Shown here piece by piece: positions 44,367-52,390 of a DNA stretch of 64,000 nt. The translations under genes and the position numbers were made by a program. The number at the start of each line of letters is the position of its first letter. Within the stretch, counting starts at the first letter, position 1. Source of the DNA: Sutcliffiella horikoshii (GTDB lineage Bacteria > Bacillota > Bacilli > Bacillales > Bacillaceae_I); assembly GCF_020524325.1 (NCBI RefSeq), contig NZ_JAIVKY010000001.1:124001-188000 (forward strand). The letters are read 5' to 3'. The notes beneath the pieces are model-generated. The model saw only the letters and a list, made by a program, of their open reading frames with translations, searched no databases and was not told the DNA's origin.

Positions 44367-46298
44367 TCAGTCGTCTGACTCCTCTAAAATTACCTCGTCT
44401 ACATGATGTTTCTTCATTTTATTTCGAAGCTTACGATTTTCTTTGGATTCAAACACAATGTCCATATCATAATCTTCTGTATAAAGATCCTCCGCTTTAA
44501 TATAGAGGGAAAGTCGCTTATGGTTAAAGGTTTCCAAGCTTCCTTTTACCATTACCTGCACATCCCCTTTCTCATCAGCTGGTTTATAGACGATACCGAA
44601 CTCACCGATAGATTGAATTTTTACATTGTCCCCTTTCTTAAAAATAATCTCCTGCTTTGCTTTTTCTTTTTCTGGATGTTTCATTTTTCTCACGTACTTT
44701 TGATTCATCGCTAGTTGCCTGTCTAGCTCATGTCTTGGCCTATCTGATTTATCGCTGTAATCTTTCATTTCTTTATACGTTATCTGGTGTGCCCGTTCTA
44801 TCAACTTGGGGTGCATGCCTAGACGAAGTGCAATGGCAAACGCTTGACTGTCCCCACCTTTCCCTACGATAAGACGATAGGTCGGCTTGAGTGTCTCGAC
44901 ATTAAATTCCATCGATCCGTTGCAGAACCCTTCATGTTCATTTGCAAACTCCTTGATTTCACTATAGTGGGTAGTGGCTAGCATTGTCGTTCCCTTGTTA
45001 TATAATTCTTCTAAAATAGAAGTTGCAAGCCCCATCCCTTCTGCCGGGTCTGTTCCGGAACCGAGTTCATCAAGCAGCACCAATGTCTGAGGTGTAGACT
45101 CCGCCAAAATTTCAATTATGTTTTTCACTCTGGAAGAAAAGGTACTTAAAGACTGTTCAATACTTTGCCCGTCCCCGATATCCACCAACACTTTGTGGAA
45201 AATGGCTATCTCACTCCCTTTTTCAGCAGGGATATGCATGCCACATTGGGCCATCAAAGTTAGGAGTCCCACTGTTTTAATTGTCACTGTTTTTCCGCCC
45301 GTGTTTGGGCCTGTGATAACCAGTGCATCATAATCCTCACCTATTACCAAGTTTAATGGTACTGCATTTTTTCCAAGTAACGGATGTCTCGCACCTTCCA
45401 ATCGGATAACATGATGTTCATTTATCTTTGGTGCTGTTCCATCAAGCAATAAGCTGTGCTTCGCCTTTGCAAAAATCACATCATAGCTGACCATTAAATC
45501 CATCGCCAATTTTATTTCTTTTTCATGCTCTTGGACCAATCCAGTCAGCGCAAACAGGATTTGCTCTTCTTCTGCCTCTTCTTGAAACTTCAGCATACTG
45601 ATGGAATCTTGGATGATGCTAATTTCTTCAGGCTCCATGTACACGGTGGATCCGGAAGCAGAAACATCGAGAACCGATCCCTTAATATTGTTTTTGTATT
45701 CTTTTTTGACCGGAATGACATACCTTCCGTTTCTGGTACTTACCAGGTTTTCTTGTAGATACTTACTGTATTTGGTGGACTTGACAAGCTGCTCGATACG
45801 GTTCTTGATGCGTTCCTCCAATGTAGCTATCTGTTTTCTTACTTTCAGCAGCTCTTTGCTCGCGTAATCGTCTACCTTGCCATTTCGAATGCATCGAATT
45901 ATCTCTTCTGCTACATGAGAGAGCTCTGTAACAGAGTAGATGTAGCTTGTGATTACTGGTGCTGCGTACTCCTTGTCTTTCATAAAACGTTTGAGCTTTT
46001 CGATGGTATCCAAGAAATCATGGAGACCTATCAGCTGATCTGGCCTGAATGCAATTCCTTTGTGCAGATTTTTTAGAATGTACTCAATTCCGTGAAGACC
46101 GTGAATGGGTACACTTGAACTAATGGCCAGTATCTTCTTTCCTTCTGTTACCTCGTTTAACCATGCTTCAATCTGTCTTTTATTCACGGATGGTTCCAAT
46201 GCCAAAACAGCATTTTTCCCAGGTTCTGATAGTGCAAAAGTTGCCACGTCTTTCTTTAGATCTGTAAATTGTAAAGCTTTAATTGTTTCGTTATTCAC
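44367..46298 (-). CDS. MutS2 paralogue lacking the Smr domain
   Basis: GTG at 46298 follows AGGAGG and gives 643 residues, against about 785 for MutS2. Residues 1 to about 300 are the MutS lever/clamp region, with a coiled coil near 155-235. The ATPase has Walker A 'VITGPNTGGKTVTIKT' (near 328), 'STFSSRVKNI', Walker B 'LVLLDELGSGTDPAEG' and 'ATTHYSE'. After about residue 545 a KOW-like strand region ('FKKGDNVKIQSIGEFGIVY') is kept, but the C-terminal Smr nuclease domain is replaced by a charged tail ending 'EESDD'. MutS2 itself is reported to act on recombination and on collided ribosomes. The elaborate leader upstream (46401-46708) suggests translation-linked control. Confidence 0.9.
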   Translation of the reverse strand: MNNETIKALQFTDLKKDVATFALSEPGKNAVLALEPSVNKRQIEAWLNEVTEGKKILAISSSVPIHGLHGIEYILKNLHKGIAFRPDQLIGLHDFLDTIEKLKRFMKDKEYAAPVITSYIYSVTELSHVAEEIIRCIRNGKVDDYASKELLKVRKQIATLEERIKNRIEQLVKSTKYSKYLQENLVSTRNGRYVIPVKKEYKNNIKGSVLDVSASGSTVYMEPEEISIIQDSISMLKFQEEAEEEQILFALTGLVQEHEKEIKLAMDLMVSYDVIFAKAKHSLLLDGTAPKINEHHVIRLEGARHPLLGKNAVPLNLVIGEDYDALVITGPNTGGKTVTIKTVGLLTLMAQCGMHIPAEKGSEIAIFHKVLVDIGDGQSIEQSLSTFSSRVKNIIEILAESTPQTLVLLDELGSGTDPAEGMGLATSILEELYNKGTTMLATTHYSEIKEFANEHEGFCNGSMEFNVETLKPTYRLIVGKGGDSQAFAIALRLGMHPKLIERAHQITYKEMKDYSDKSDRPRHELDRQLAMNQKYVRKMKHPEKEKAKQEIIFKKGDNVKIQSIGEFGIVYKPADEKGDVQVMVKGSLETFNHKRLSLYIKAEDLYTEDYDMDIVFESKENRKLRNKMKKHHVDEVILEESDD

Positions 46299-46400
46299 TG
46301 TTTTTTCCTCCTAGTAATTAGTAAGCAGTTTGGTGGATGTAGGCCACTAAAACCGTGCGAGGAAATGCTAAGATCAGGGCCATAACTATTTTTTACAAAT

Positions 46401-46434
46401 AAAAAAACACAAAGAACAACACTCGTCCTTTGCG
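46401..46434 (-). terminator. Attenuator terminator in the mutS2-like leader
   Basis: On the minus strand, CGCAAAGGAC and GTTCTTTGTG pair (G-U pairs allowed) around a seven-base loop, followed by TTTTTTT. It sits about 100 nt upstream of the mutS2-like start, inside its leader. Confidence 0.85.
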
Positions 46435-46673
46435 TTTTGAATGGTAGTTTTAAAATGGAATGCACGTTAGGCAGAAAAATACCTATACTCGTGCTGTAAC
46501 TATCATTTTATGGAGCAGGCGCAAACCCGTGTTCTTAACATTTCGCTATGAGAAAAAAAGCGTACTCAAACAGAGCTCGACAAAGTCGAACTTTTTCCTC
46601 ATATCGCACGTATTTGGTTACGTTTAGTTAAGAACTACCTTTTCCATAAAACAAACTCCTTCTGTTTGAAGAT
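46435..46673 (-). promoter_or_regulatory. Structured leader RNA of the mutS2-like gene
   Basis: Between the promoter and the terminator the minus-strand RNA has nested inverted repeats: GTTCTTAAC / GTTAAGAAC (46627-46635 with 46531-46539), enclosing CGATATGAG / CTCATAGCG (46598-46606 with 46544-46552); then a second hairpin with three helices, TAAAATG / CATTTTA, GCACG / CGTGC and CCTA / TAGG (46451-46510). ATGATAGTT could instead pair with AACTACCAT just after it, giving an alternative fold next to the terminator. The first stem contains the last codons of the leader peptide at 46624-46647. Confidence 0.75.
46624..46647 (-). CDS. Seven-residue leader peptide (MEKVVLN)
   Basis: ATG at 46647 lies eight bases after AGAAGGAG, an excellent site, and the frame ends with TAA at 46624-46626. 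The last two sense codons (CTT AAC) are inside the left arm of the large stem, so a ribosome paused there would open it. This is the layout of leader peptides that govern ribosome-protection and erm-type genes. The peptide itself matches no leader I know. Confidence 0.65.
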   Translation of the reverse strand: MEKVVLN

Positions 46674-46679
46674 ACTAAC

Positions 46680-46708
46680 ATTATAAAGGATGAACTTTTG
46701 AAAGTCAC
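46680..46708 (-). promoter_or_regulatory. Sigma-A-type promoter of the mutS2-like leader
   Basis: On the minus strand GTGACT (46708-46703) and TATAAT (46685-46680) are 17 bp apart. It begins 3 bp beyond the hepT stop, so the leader is transcribed on its own. The expected start of transcription is near 46673. Confidence 0.75.
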
Positions 46709-46710
46709 GC

Positions 46711-47124
46711 CTAATTATTTTTTACATTTAATATTTGCTTTGTAAATTCTAAATAGTCTTCAAGATGTTTCTCGACAATTACTCTTACAATTTCTAAGTT
46801 AATTTCTTGGTAGTCATGAACTGCTATGTTACGAAATCCTACCATTGCCTTCAACCGTAAAGACAAATTTTCATTAATGATAGTATGCGAAGACAAATAA
46901 TCAAACGCATCTCGACTTGATTGAGGAATACCCAACTTCTTTTCAGATACTACATGCATTGCAATATCTATACTTGCTTCACATGCTCGTTGAATATTCA
47001 GTATGATAGAATCTTGCTTTGTAAAATTCTTTAGATTTAATGGGTCATTATCATATTCTTCTCTAATTCTTTTAATACACCGCTCTATCGTACTTATTTT
47101 ATTTAGAATAATATCCCTATTCAT
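46711..47124 (-). CDS. hepT: HepT-like (HEPN) toxin RNase
   Basis: ATG at 47124 behind GTGGGAG gives 137 residues; upstream in-frame ATG at 47175 lies inside the mntA gene and lacks a site. The HEPN mark is 'MVGFRNIAVHDYQEIN', which contains RNIAVHDY, the RX4HXY motif needed for RNase activity and for AMPylation of its Tyr. It is helical throughout. It is the toxin of a type VII toxin-antitoxin pair and overlaps the antitoxin gene by 8 bp. Confidence 0.92.
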   Translation of the reverse strand: MNRDIILNKISTIERCIKRIREEYDNDPLNLKNFTKQDSIILNIQRACEASIDIAMHVVSEKKLGIPQSSRDAFDYLSSHTIINENLSLRLKAMVGFRNIAVHDYQEINLEIVRVIVEKHLEDYLEFTKQILNVKNN

Positions 47125-47518
47125 AAACTCTCCCACTTTCGGTAACTCGATCGAGAATCCTCTTTCTTTCCTCATTTAACATTGCATACTTTTTATAGGT
47201 GACCATTTCGAACAAAGCCTGTCTTTTCTTATCGGACAAATATATTACTTTTCCTTTGGTTATAATTTGCATTTGAAAAACAGTAGATGCTTGCGTAAGG
47301 TCAACTAAATCCACGTCTTTATTAATAAGACTTGCTAATTTCTGAGCAAGCATATACCTTTCGTAGTGATCCAATTTCTTGCTGCTCAGATAAGCGACAT
47401 CTACATCACTACCTGGATGAGTTAACTCTGGTGTAGTTTGAGAACCAAATAAATAGATAACTTCTGGACTTAATTCTTTGACCAAAAAGTCTATGATAAT
47501 ATTCTCGTCAACCATCAT
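47117..47518 (-). CDS. mntA: MntA-like nucleotidyltransferase antitoxin
   Basis: ATG at 47518 behind GGAGGG gives 133 residues (ATG at 47515 is equally possible; the open frame upstream lacks a site). The minimal nucleotidyltransferase motif is complete: 'YLFGSQTTPELTHPGSDVDVA' with GS then ten residues and DVDV. Such proteins silence HepT by adding AMP units to its Tyr. It is the first gene of the pair and overlaps hepT by 8 bp. The pair lies just upstream of the mutS2-like leader. Confidence 0.92.
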   Translation of the reverse strand: MMVDENIIIDFLVKELSPEVIYLFGSQTTPELTHPGSDVDVAYLSSKKLDHYERYMLAQKLASLINKDVDLVDLTQASTVFQMQIITKGKVIYLSDKKRQALFEMVTYKKYAMLNEERKRILDRVTESGRVYE

Positions 47519-47592
47519 TATCCCTCCATCCAAACACAATTTTATGTAAATCATACCACATCTCATTATTCTTTCCACATCTATCCTCAAGC

Positions 47593-47620
47593 AAAACAAA
47601 ACTCCTGTATAAACAGGAGT
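47593..47620 (-). terminator. Intrinsic terminator of the DUF421 gene
   Basis: Perfect ACTCCTGT / ACAGGAGT arms around TTAT, followed on the minus strand by TTTGTTTTG; 13 bp beyond the stop. Confidence 0.8.
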
Positions 47621-47633
47621 ACATTTGCTTCCA

Positions 47634-48302
47634 TTATTGTATATTATTCCGCTTATTAATAATCAATTTCTTTGTTTTCTCATTAACATAGGCGTAGAGG
47701 ATGTCTTTCACATCTATCTGTCGGACAGTTAAATGATCTAGCAGCCACTCCTTGGATCTGTCCAGTAGCTTTAGATTCTTATCTTGAATTTTCCCATCAA
47801 TAATAACCGAAATTGGTAACCCCTCATCATCAATCGATATTTCAAGATGTTGGACCGTAACAGGGGTGTTTTCCGGCTTTGGAATGATGCTTATCTCCCC
47901 AATCGGTTCTAAAATGGCATAGTCAATGTCAGAGATTTTCGGATACCCTTTACTTCTTAAGATGGAAAGCATCTGTGCGATGGATACCATTGATTTTTCC
48001 ATATTATCCTCTACTATTTGTCCGTGTTTAATCAGTATTGTCGGCTCTCCCAGAAAGAAACGGTTGCCCCATTGCCAAAGGGTCAGTTTTGAGAATATTA
48101 TATGTATCATAACGAGCACAGCAAGTGCACCAAGCGTCGGTAGGTATTCTGTACTGATGAGGGGTTCTGATGCCACCGTTCCAACGATAATAATGGCTAC
48201 AAGGTCATACGGAGTCATCTGTACGATTGTGGATTTCCCCATTATCCTCATAATGGCAATCGTAATGATGTATATGGTCAATATTTTTATTATTAAAATC
48301 AT
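47634..48302 (-). CDS. DUF421 (YetF-like) membrane protein
   Basis: The protein has 222 residues. Three membrane helices occupy the first 80 residues, with 'IMRIMGKSTIVQMTPYDLVAII' (core RIMGKSTIVQMTPYDL), the family signature. The soluble C-terminal part has 'LRSKGYPKISDIDYAILEPIG' and 'SVIIDGKI'. B. subtilis YetF, YkjA and YdfS/R are relatives; some are spore-membrane proteins, but the function is not settled. It is a single gene. Confidence 0.9.
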   Translation of the reverse strand: MILIIKILTIYIITIAIMRIMGKSTIVQMTPYDLVAIIIVGTVASEPLISTEYLPTLGALAVLVMIHIIFSKLTLWQWGNRFFLGEPTILIKHGQIVEDNMEKSMVSIAQMLSILRSKGYPKISDIDYAILEPIGEISIIPKPENTPVTVQHLEISIDDEGLPISVIIDGKIQDKNLKLLDRSKEWLLDHLTVRQIDVKDILYAYVNEKTKKLIINKRNNIQ

Positions 48303-48365
48303 GGTTAACTCCTCATATCTCTTTTCGAAATATGATGTCCTGATTTCCTGAAAATATCCTGTGAT

Positions 48366-48830
48366 TTAGTTGCTTACTATTAGATGCTCGGTGGTCTCAG
48401 GTATTTTCTTTAACGCCTTCTTCAAAAATTCGGGGTATAGTACGACATCTTCTAACTCAGAGATTGGTACCCATTCATAAACCAACCTTTCTCCTTCCAC
48501 CCCATGAAACGATCCATTAGGTAGAGCTTGTTTATCATCCGTTGAAACAAGATAGTAAAGACCTATTTCATGTACTTTCTTCTCACGGTATTCAAAGAAA
48601 TTTTCTACAATCCAAACCATTCGTCCGACCTGTACGGAAAGGTCGAGTTCTTCTGTAAATTCGCGTTGCAGGCTGAGGGGGGATGCTTCGTTCATCTCCA
48701 CTCTTCCACCCGGCAACGACCAGATTTTGTCCTCGCTTGCTCTGTGCAGGAGGATACGGCCATCCTGTATCCAGACTCCTGCCACTCTGTAATTGAAAAC
48801 AGCTTTTTCTGTATGGAAAACGACATCCAT
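48366..48830 (-). CDS. Nudix hydrolase
   Basis: This 154-residue protein has a complete Nudix box ('GGRVEMNEASPLSLQREFTEEL' with G, E and REFTEE in the right spacing, near residues 40-62). The N-terminal strand 'YRVAGVWIQDGRILLHR' is typical. The substrate is unknown. It is the last gene of a five-gene unit (sipS-type peptidase, ANT-like, GNAT, membrane protein, Nudix), starting 1 bp after the stop of the membrane-protein gene. Confidence 0.9.
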   Translation of the reverse strand: MDVVFHTEKAVFNYRVAGVWIQDGRILLHRASEDKIWSLPGGRVEMNEASPLSLQREFTEELDLSVQVGRMVWIVENFFEYREKKVHEIGLYYLVSTDDKQALPNGSFHGVEGERLVYEWVPISELEDVVLYPEFLKKALKKIPETTEHLIVSN

Positions 48831-48831
48831 T

Positions 48832-49281
48832 TTATTCGCCTCCTTTGAGATCGTTTATTATGGTTGCAATTTGTTCCGTCAGTGTTACTTGGCTGCTAAT
48901 AATCCAAACCAAAAATGCAATTAATACAATTGAATAGAATGTTACGTACCTTTTCCAGTTATTTTCAGGTCTAAATGGCTTATAAGCGTTTTTGAATAAC
49001 AACAAAAAAAAGACCAAGCAAAATACATAGGTCACGTTCCAATAAGCATCTGCTTTGGTTATTAGCTCGATTGCTTTTATTGCTTCATTGGTGGGAGTGC
49101 TTATTACTTGATCCTTTGTTAGGTATCCTTTTTCAATGGTCAGTGCTCCATTTTCATGATACTGATACGAATATCCTGTTAAATTGAAGTTGCTCACCGT
49201 AGTAAATAGGATGAGGCTAAGGGAAATCAGTATATAAGCAATAAAAAGATGGTTGGTTTTAATATTTGAAATGCGTATCAC
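48832..49281 (-). CDS. Membrane protein of unknown function
   Basis: The protein has 149 residues and three hydrophobic helices (about 11-31, 81-98 and 110-131), with a loop of about 50 residues after the first helix that contains 'YHENGALTIEKGYLTKDQ' and is probably extracellular. The start overlaps the acetyltransferase gene by 23 bp and the stop is 1 bp from the Nudix start, so it is cotranslated with both. No family is recognised. Confidence 0.65.
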   Translation of the reverse strand: MIRISNIKTNHLFIAYILISLSLILFTTVSNFNLTGYSYQYHENGALTIEKGYLTKDQVISTPTNEAIKAIELITKADAYWNVTYVFCLVFFLLLFKNAYKPFRPENNWKRYVTFYSIVLIAFLVWIISSQVTLTEQIATIINDLKGGE

Positions 49282-49759
49282 TCCAAGACTCTAATGATTT
49301 AACGAATACCACTCGATCCTGCCCAATTCCGTCATAGTTCTGATGAATGGGTATACCGTCTATCACCATGTCCCCGTCCTTCATGGTAAAACCCATTCTT
49401 GTATGAAAGTTAATGGAGGTGGCATTCACAGGCGACGTCACACAACTCACTTCTGAACACCCTTTTTCCTTAACTGCCTGAAAAAAATGTTCATAAAGCA
49501 TTTTTCCAATATTTTTCTTACGCGTGTTTGGGTTTACTCCCACAAAATGTATGTATGCTTGTTCCGGAATAAATGGAGAAACGAAGCCTATTACAAACCC
49601 AATTGTCTCTCCGTTATCTTCTATAATAAAACTCGTGTTTTTAAAATGATGAATGAATAATCGTGGCAGCATGTCGACCATATCCCGCCCGCCCCACCAT
49701 GTGTTAAGGTTGGTGGATATGCGAAGGAAGTCTTCGTCTTTTATGTTTCTTATATTCAT
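49259..49759 (-). CDS. GNAT-family N-acetyltransferase
   Basis: This 166-residue protein has motif A 'FVGVNPNTRKKNIGKMLYEHFF' (core NTRKKNIGKMLYE), with 'VTSPVNATSINFHTRMGFTM' as motif B. The opening 'MNIRNIKDEDFLRI' is typical of this family. The substrate is unknown. It overlaps the nucleotidyltransferase gene by 4 bp and the membrane-protein gene by 23 bp, so it is in the middle of a tight operon. Confidence 0.87.
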   Translation of the reverse strand: MNIRNIKDEDFLRISTNLNTWWGGRDMVDMLPRLFIHHFKNTSFIIEDNGETIGFVIGFVSPFIPEQAYIHFVGVNPNTRKKNIGKMLYEHFFQAVKEKGCSEVSCVTSPVNATSINFHTRMGFTMKDGDMVIDGIPIHQNYDGIGQDRVVFVKSLESWSDTHFKY

Positions 49760-50544
49760 ACGGTTGATTCCTTTTCCAATTGACCTATTTCACTTTGTAT
49801 GTAATCTCGTATACTCGTTAACTCTTCCTTGTGAAATTCCCTTACTCTATTACCTTGATAGCTCTCTATCACTTTTTGTGTGGTCTCCTTGGACTCCTGT
49901 GGAAAGGAAGTCAGCCCATATTCCCCTGCTTCTAGTTTGGAAGAAATCACTCCCTCTTTCACATACCAATACACTCTTATCAAATTCAGCACACAATATA
50001 CCGGATCCGCTTCTACATTTTTTAAGCAATCCTGAAAATCTGCGAGGATAGAAGATAAATAGTGAGTTCGCGGTATGACAGGAAAAATATCATCTATCGG
50101 AGGACCTTCCCAGCGGATGCCTCTATGATTGAGTATAGTGATATGAGCTGCCAGATCAGGATCCACTTTATGATTAACGTTAATAGCTTCGTATTGCCCT
50201 GTTAACAACTCTGTTTCAAAATTTCTTCTCCACCCTTCACTGAAGTGGAATTCATAGGGACTTGGATGAGTCCAATTTTCAAGTTGCTTCTGTGTTAAGA
50301 AACTGACTTCAATCGGATATGGGTCGTTAGAATTGGCAAGCATGAATTTTGCTAGTTTGCATTGCGTAGGGATGTCCAGCGAATTTTTGACTACTACCAG
50401 TATGTCTACATCACTTCGATCTGGATTAAAGCCGCCCATCGCCAACGAACCATGGATATAAATGCCGATAAAATTTTCTTCTGTGATAGCTCTGATAGAA
50501 TTGGTTAATTTGTTGAAGTAGTTTTCCATACTCATATTATTCAA
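49756..50544 (-). CDS. AadA-like nucleotidyltransferase (DUF4111)
   Basis: The protein has 262 residues. The nucleotidyltransferase motif 'YIHGSLAMGGFNPDRSDVDILV' (core GSLAMGGFNPDRSDVDI) is near residues 29-48, and the C-terminal half has 'CVLNLIRVYWYVKEGVISSKLE', which matches the DUF4111 helical domain of aminoglycoside adenylyltransferases such as AadA. Adenylylation of spectinomycin or streptomycin is possible, but a different substrate is as likely in a chromosome. TTG at 50544 overlaps the signal-peptidase stop by 8 bp; in-frame ATG codons follow. Confidence 0.82.
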   Translation of the reverse strand: MNNMSMENYFNKLTNSIRAITEENFIGIYIHGSLAMGGFNPDRSDVDILVVVKNSLDIPTQCKLAKFMLANSNDPYPIEVSFLTQKQLENWTHPSPYEFHFSEGWRRNFETELLTGQYEAINVNHKVDPDLAAHITILNHRGIRWEGPPIDDIFPVIPRTHYLSSILADFQDCLKNVEADPVYCVLNLIRVYWYVKEGVISSKLEAGEYGLTSFPQESKETTQKVIESYQGNRVREFHKEELTSIRDYIQSEIGQLEKESTV

Positions 50545-51157
50545 CCGTATCTACCCGGTTGAATGGATAATATCTTAAAACCACTTTCCCCATCACGTTT
50601 TCTTTCGGTATAGAGCCAATCTCCCGGCTGTCCCTGCTCTCATTACGGTTATCTCCCATAACAAAAACATGTCCCGCTGGAACTGTTACTTCCTCAAATG
50701 GAAACAGCATTTCTTCTTGTATGTACTCTTCTACCAGTGCTTCCCCATTCCTATATACGGTTCCTCCGCGATACTCCAACTTGTCGCCCTCTACACCAAT
50801 CACTCGCTTGATCCAGTAATTGTTTCCTTGGGTTTCATCTAGCAATGCGTTGACTAATGGACTCTCCTTGAAATTATCTGTTAGACTTCTCTCGCGCTCC
50901 ACCCGACTATCAATGACAACAATATCATTGTACTTTGGGTCAATCCCCACCATGTACCCACTTTTAAAGATTAACACTTTATCTCCATCATCTTTGCTAG
51001 TCCAGATATCCTCTCCATCCAACGTCGGTTCCATGGAACTTCCTTTAACGGTAAATGGCTGCACAACTAATGCGCTGACAAGAAAAGCGAAAAAAAGTCC
51101 GATTACGCAGGCTTTCCCCCAGCTGAACAATTCTTTTTTAATTTTTTCTGTTTTCAT
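50537..51157 (-). CDS. Signal peptidase I
   Basis: ATG at 51157 lies four bases after AGGGTGAT and gives 206 residues (GTG at 51166 overlaps the site). One N-terminal signal anchor spans about residues 12-33. Catalytic Ser is in 'VKGSSMEPTL' (near 40) and catalytic Lys in 'NYWIKRVIGV' (near 103); box E is 'HVFVMGDNRNESRDSR'. It removes signal peptides from exported proteins such as the lipase and protease in this window. It resembles SipS/SipT. It leads a compact minus-strand operon of five genes. Confidence 0.95.
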   Translation of the reverse strand: MKTEKIKKELFSWGKACVIGLFFAFLVSALVVQPFTVKGSSMEPTLDGEDIWTSKDDGDKVLIFKSGYMVGIDPKYNDIVVIDSRVERERSLTDNFKESPLVNALLDETQGNNYWIKRVIGVEGDKLEYRGGTVYRNGEALVEEYIQEEMLFPFEEVTVPAGHVFVMGDNRNESRDSREIGSIPKENVMGKVVLRYYPFNRVDTVE

Positions 51158-51244
51158 ATGTATCACCCTAACAAGCTATTTTGGTTTGTACCTGTCCCAA
51201 TAATACGATATGGAAGTGGAAAAGGTTCCATTTCCCAATGATTA

Positions 51245-51907
51245 CTACACTGCTTTTTCAACTAATATATTTTTCAACTCTCCAAAACTACTAATCACCA
51301 GATCCGCTTGGGTGAGCTCTTCTTCTTGCGCAAAATCAAATCTGCATCCGATTGCCGTCAATCCATTTCCTTTTGCCGCATTAATATCTGATAGTCGGTC
51401 CCCTACAACCGCACCATGATGAATGGAATACTTCCTCACGATATCCCCCACAAGCTCTGTCTTATCCAAAGATTCAATTTGGTCGATACTGAACACTTCT
51501 GTTACCCACTGCATTAAATCATACTGCTCCACTATCGCCTGTAGGTATGGTGTTTGACCGTTACTTGCAACGTAAAGTTCAATATTTTGTTCCCTCAAAT
51601 CTCTTAGTACTTCCTGGACTTCTGGATACAGAGCTCCGTTGCCCTTCTTAATGTTGTCTATTAATCTTTCATGAAAAATCTCGTTTGCCGCGTGCCTCAC
51701 TTCAAGTGAATGGGAAGGTAAAAGTGTTTCCCACACTACCGGCAGGGGAACTCCCATAATTCTTCTATATGTATCAATGGGAGTTGGCTTTTCTTTCTCC
51801 CAGACATTCATTTCCACTAACAGCTGGAATGTATCATCCAAAGCCAACTCTAGTATTCTATCTGTTTGAAAAAGTGTTCCGTCCATGTCAAAGATGATTG
51901 CTTGCAT
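51245..51907 (-). CDS. HAD-superfamily phosphatase
   Basis: This 220-residue protein carries HAD motif I 'IIFDMDGTLFQTD' (nucleophile Asp9), motif II 'LYVASNGQTPY' (Ser), motif III Lys in 'ESLDKTELV' and motif IV 'GAVVGDRLSDINAAKGNG'. The cap insertion is of the phosphoglycolate-phosphatase type. The substrate is unknown. The single gene is divergent from a short uncertain frame at 51965. Confidence 0.9.
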   Translation of the reverse strand: MQAIIFDMDGTLFQTDRILELALDDTFQLLVEMNVWEKEKPTPIDTYRRIMGVPLPVVWETLLPSHSLEVRHAANEIFHERLIDNIKKGNGALYPEVQEVLRDLREQNIELYVASNGQTPYLQAIVEQYDLMQWVTEVFSIDQIESLDKTELVGDIVRKYSIHHGAVVGDRLSDINAAKGNGLTAIGCRFDFAQEEELTQADLVISSFGELKNILVEKAV

Positions 51908-51964
51908 TGTTATGCTCCTTTATCTTTTGTTTATTTATCTTGTAGAAGGGAGGTATCAAATGTT

Positions 51965-52057
51965 ATGGCTTCAACTACCAACGCAAGTATCCCTTTGTAT
52001 GTTCGTGATAAGCTCTCTACCTCAATTACTTTTTTCGAATTTTTAGCCCCATTCTGA
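51965..52057 (+). CDS. Possible 30-residue peptide
   Basis: GGGAGG at 51948-51953 precedes two ATG codons in different frames: 51960 (28 codons, ending TAG) and 51965 (30 codons, ending TGA 52055-52057). The second reads 'MASTTNASIPLYVRDKLSTS' and then a hydrophobic end, which looks more like a protein. Neither has a known relative. The segment directly after it (52054-52079) resembles the promoter region of the small peptide at 14582. Confidence 0.3.
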   Translation: MASTTNASIPLYVRDKLSTSITFFEFLAPF

Positions 52058-52176
52058 AAATTATAACTCTAATTATAGAGAAGATTGGGTGAGGTGTAAA
52101 TAATTGGTTCTATCTCTCCCTAGAATATAGGAAAATTTAATCAATTAGTAACTCTACATCTCTCGCCGACACAAGT

Positions 52177-52311
52177 TACTGTCCAAAACTCATTGTTTAC
52201 TGTCGGTTTGGAGTAAAATACTGTCCGAAAATCAAAAATACGATCCAAAGTGAACCATTTACTGTCCAAACTCAACACAATACAAGCCAAACGACACGTA
52301 ACGACAAATAC
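52177..52311. repeat. 21-bp-phased TACTGTC element, copy 2
   Basis: TACTGTC or variants begin at 52177, 52198, 52219, 52239 (TACGATC), 52260 and 52281 (TACAAGC): steps of 21-21-20-21-21, identical to copies 1 and 3. The second word is followed by GGTTTGGAG, as in copy 3. It lies between the HAD gene and the terminator of the yqkB-yqkC operon, with no gene of its own. Confidence 0.8.
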
Positions 52312-52336
52312 CCACATCCAAAAGATATTCCCAACA

Positions 52337-52367
52337 CAAAAAAAGCCGAAGAACAATGTTCCCCGAC
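52337..52367 (-). terminator. Intrinsic terminator of yqkB-yqkC
   Basis: On the minus strand, GTCGGGGAAC and GTTCTTCGGC pair with G-U pairs around ATT and are followed by TTTTTTT. Confidence 0.8.
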
Positions 52368-52390
52368 TTTTCCGATTGAACGGTCCAATC

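Noticed and set aside
49756-50544. Acquired aminoglycoside resistance gene
   Set aside because: The AadA-like protein sits in a tight chromosomal operon with matching base composition and no mobile element nearby, so horizontal resistance is not supported.
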